From contig JASHOI010000603.1 in NCBI GenBank assembly GCA_030041195.1, forward strand, positions 1 through 5,070: a stretch of DNA of 5,070 bases, in the 5' to 3' direction. Positions within the stretch are counted from its first letter, which is position 1, and each line of letters begins with the position of its first letter. This DNA is from Streptosporangiaceae bacterium (lineage in GTDB: Bacteria; Actinomycetota; Actinomycetes; Streptosporangiales; Streptosporangiaceae). Shown here piece after piece: positions 4,122 through 5,070 of the stretch. Made by a program: the position numbers and the translations under genes. The notes beneath the pieces were generated by a model that did no database searches, had not been told where the DNA came from, and saw nothing but the letters and a program-made list of their open reading frames with translations.

Positions 4122-5070
4122 TGTCGGGCCTCCAGGGGGCGGTCGAATCCGGCGCCCCCGTTTCTCGGCTGCACGAACGGCAGTCGTTCGATCCTGCGGA
4201 CTTTGGCGTGCCCAGCGGGCGCGAAGAAGAATGGCGGTTCACGCCGCTCCGGCGCCTGAGGGGTCTGCACACGGACGAAACGCTTTCACCGGGCAAGGTG
4301 ACGGTGGTTGCCGATGCCGCGCCGGGTGTCACCGCTGTGCTGGCGCAACGCGGTGACCCCCGACTCGGCACCGCCTTTGTCCCTGGTGATCGGGTTAGCG
4401 CGCGGGCGTTTGCGTCCTTTGCTGAGGCGACAGTCCTCGAGGTCGCCGATGAGCCGGAACGGGACGGTCCTTCGTGGGTCACGGTCCGAGGCGAGGACGC
4501 GTCGGGTGCGGCGTTTGGGCATCTGGTCGTGAATGTGGCGCCGAATGCCCGGGCGAGTGTGGTGCTGGAGTACACGGGGTCTGCTACGTATGCGGACAAC
4601 GTCGAGTTCGTCGTGGGTGACGGCGCGTCGCTTTCTGTGGTGTCGCTGCAGGGGTGGGACGCCGACGCGGTGCACTTGTCGTATCACCATGGGGTGCTGG
4701 GCAAGGACGCTTCGCTCGTGCATACGGCGGTGACGCTCGGGGGCGGCGTGGTGCGGGTGGCGCCTTCGGTGCGGTACGGGGGGCCGGGCGGGAATGCCGA
4801 CTTGCGCGGGCTCTATTTTGCGGACGCGGGGCAGCATCTGGAGCACCGGCTGTTCGTCGACCATGACGAGAGGAACTGCCGCAGCCGGGTCAGCTACAAG
4901 GGCGCGCTGCAGGGCGAGGACGCGCACGCCGTGTGGATCGGCGACGTGATCATCCGGGCGGCCGCAACCGGCACCGACACCTACGAGTACAACAGGAACC
5001 TGGTGCTGACCGACGGCACCCGGGTGGACTCGGTGCCGAACCTGGAGATCCTCACCGGCGAGGTGGTCGG
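4121..5070 (+). CDS. sufD: SufD, Fe-S cluster assembly scaffold protein (partial, 3' end outside window)
   Basis: SufD is the SufB paralogue that completes the SufBC2D scaffold and assists iron entry and cluster formation. The frame is open from ATG 4121 to the window end (316 complete codons). Full-length members are roughly 390-420 residues, so about a fifth is missing. The N-terminal GREEEWRFTPL (33-43) is the SufD signature after a short helical start. The beta-helix part includes VVNVAPNARASVVLEY (136-151), HRLFVDHDERNCRSRVSYKG (242-261) and VWIGDVIIRAAATGTDTYEYNRNL (271-294). VDSVPNLEILTGEV (302-315) directly precedes the region holding the histidine equivalent to E. coli SufD H360, just beyond the window. 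The start overlaps the sufB stop. Codon use is odd: 57 of codons 1-248 end in A or T, but only 1 of codons 249-316. Long minus-strand frames across this gene are shadows. Confidence 0.95.
   Translation, partial: MSGLQGAVESGAPVSRLHERQSFDPADFGVPSGREEEWRFTPLRRLRGLHTDETLSPGKVTVVADAAPGVTAVLAQRGDPRLGTAFVPGDRVSARAFASFAEATVLEVADEPERDGPSWVTVRGEDASGAAFGHLVVNVAPNARASVVLEYTGSATYADNVEFVVGDGASLSVVSLQGWDADAVHLSYHHGVLGKDASLVHTAVTLGGGVVRVAPSVRYGGPGGNADLRGLYFADAGQHLEHRLFVDHDERNCRSRVSYKGALQGEDAHAVWIGDVIIRAAATGTDTYEYNRNLVLTDGTRVDSVPNLEILTGEVV
4135..4159 (+). terminator. Terminator-like GC hairpin inside the start of sufD
   Basis: GGGGGCG (4135-4141) pairs perfectly with CGCCCCC (4153-4159) across an 11-nt loop, and GTTTCT follows at 4160-4165. 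The stem starts 14 nt after the first base of sufD (codons 5-13). It has the shape of an intrinsic terminator with a weak T-run, placed where it could reduce expression downstream of sufB or slow ribosome entry. It lies at the left edge of the sufD segment with unusual codons. Function is inferred; the base pairing is seen directly. Confidence 0.4.

Noticed and set aside
4078..4927. Two long minus-strand open frames opposite sufD
   Set aside because: The plus strand encodes recognisable SufD throughout (GREEEWRFTPL, DHDERNCRSRVSYKG, VPNLEILTGEV) in one unbroken frame. The antisense frames show no family features.
1..5070. Mobile elements, CRISPR, tRNA or rRNA genes
   Set aside because: No transposase or integrase signature, no regularly spaced repeats, and no tRNA or rRNA-like segment was seen. 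The codon anomaly in sufD is not bounded by repeats.

Overview
The base composition is very GC-rich, with strongly G/C-ending codons, GTG starts and the gene order sufR-sufB-sufD. This points to an actinomycete of the Streptomyces/Pseudonocardia/Streptosporangium breadth; I cannot name the genus from the sequence. The window is the start of a housekeeping iron-sulfur (Fe-S) cluster assembly operon with two unrelated-looking neighbours on its left. I see no mobile element, CRISPR array, tRNA or rRNA, and no clearly new multigene system. The interesting signals are regulatory and evolutionary details around the suf genes.

Layout. Positions 1-279 (+) hold the last 92 codons of an oligopeptide/dipeptide ABC-transporter ATPase. 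Positions 280-442 are non-coding and carry an interrupted inverted repeat that is the best terminator candidate. Positions 443-1696 (-) encode a complete soluble cytochrome P450 of 417 residues. Positions 1697-1899 form a divergent promoter region shared by the P450 and sufR. It contains an inverted repeat, promoter-like hexamers and, over the sufR start codon, a site matching the ACACT-N5-TGTGA SufR operator known from Mycobacterium. Positions 1900-2712 (+) encode SufR, 2709-4121 (+) SufB, and 4121 to the window end (+) the first 316 residues of SufD. SufR/SufB overlap by 4 nt (ATGA) and SufB/SufD by 1 nt (TGATG), so the three form one translationally coupled unit. It probably continues into sufC, sufS and sufU beyond the window.

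How the genes work together. SufB and SufD, with the ATPase SufC (not in view), build the scaffold on which sulfur from the SufS/SufU desulfurase system and iron become an Fe-S cluster. SufR carries a winged helix-turn-helix and C-terminal cysteines, senses cluster status and represses its own operon. The sequence suggests three control layers: an operator lying on a probably leaderless GTG start, a small hairpin hiding the sufB ribosome-binding site inside the last sufR codons, and a GC-rich hairpin just inside sufD.

The most unusual evolutionary signal is in sufD. Its first 248 codons end in A/T about 23% of the time, against about 3% in sufB and 1 of 68 in the rest of sufD, with a sharp edge near 4864.
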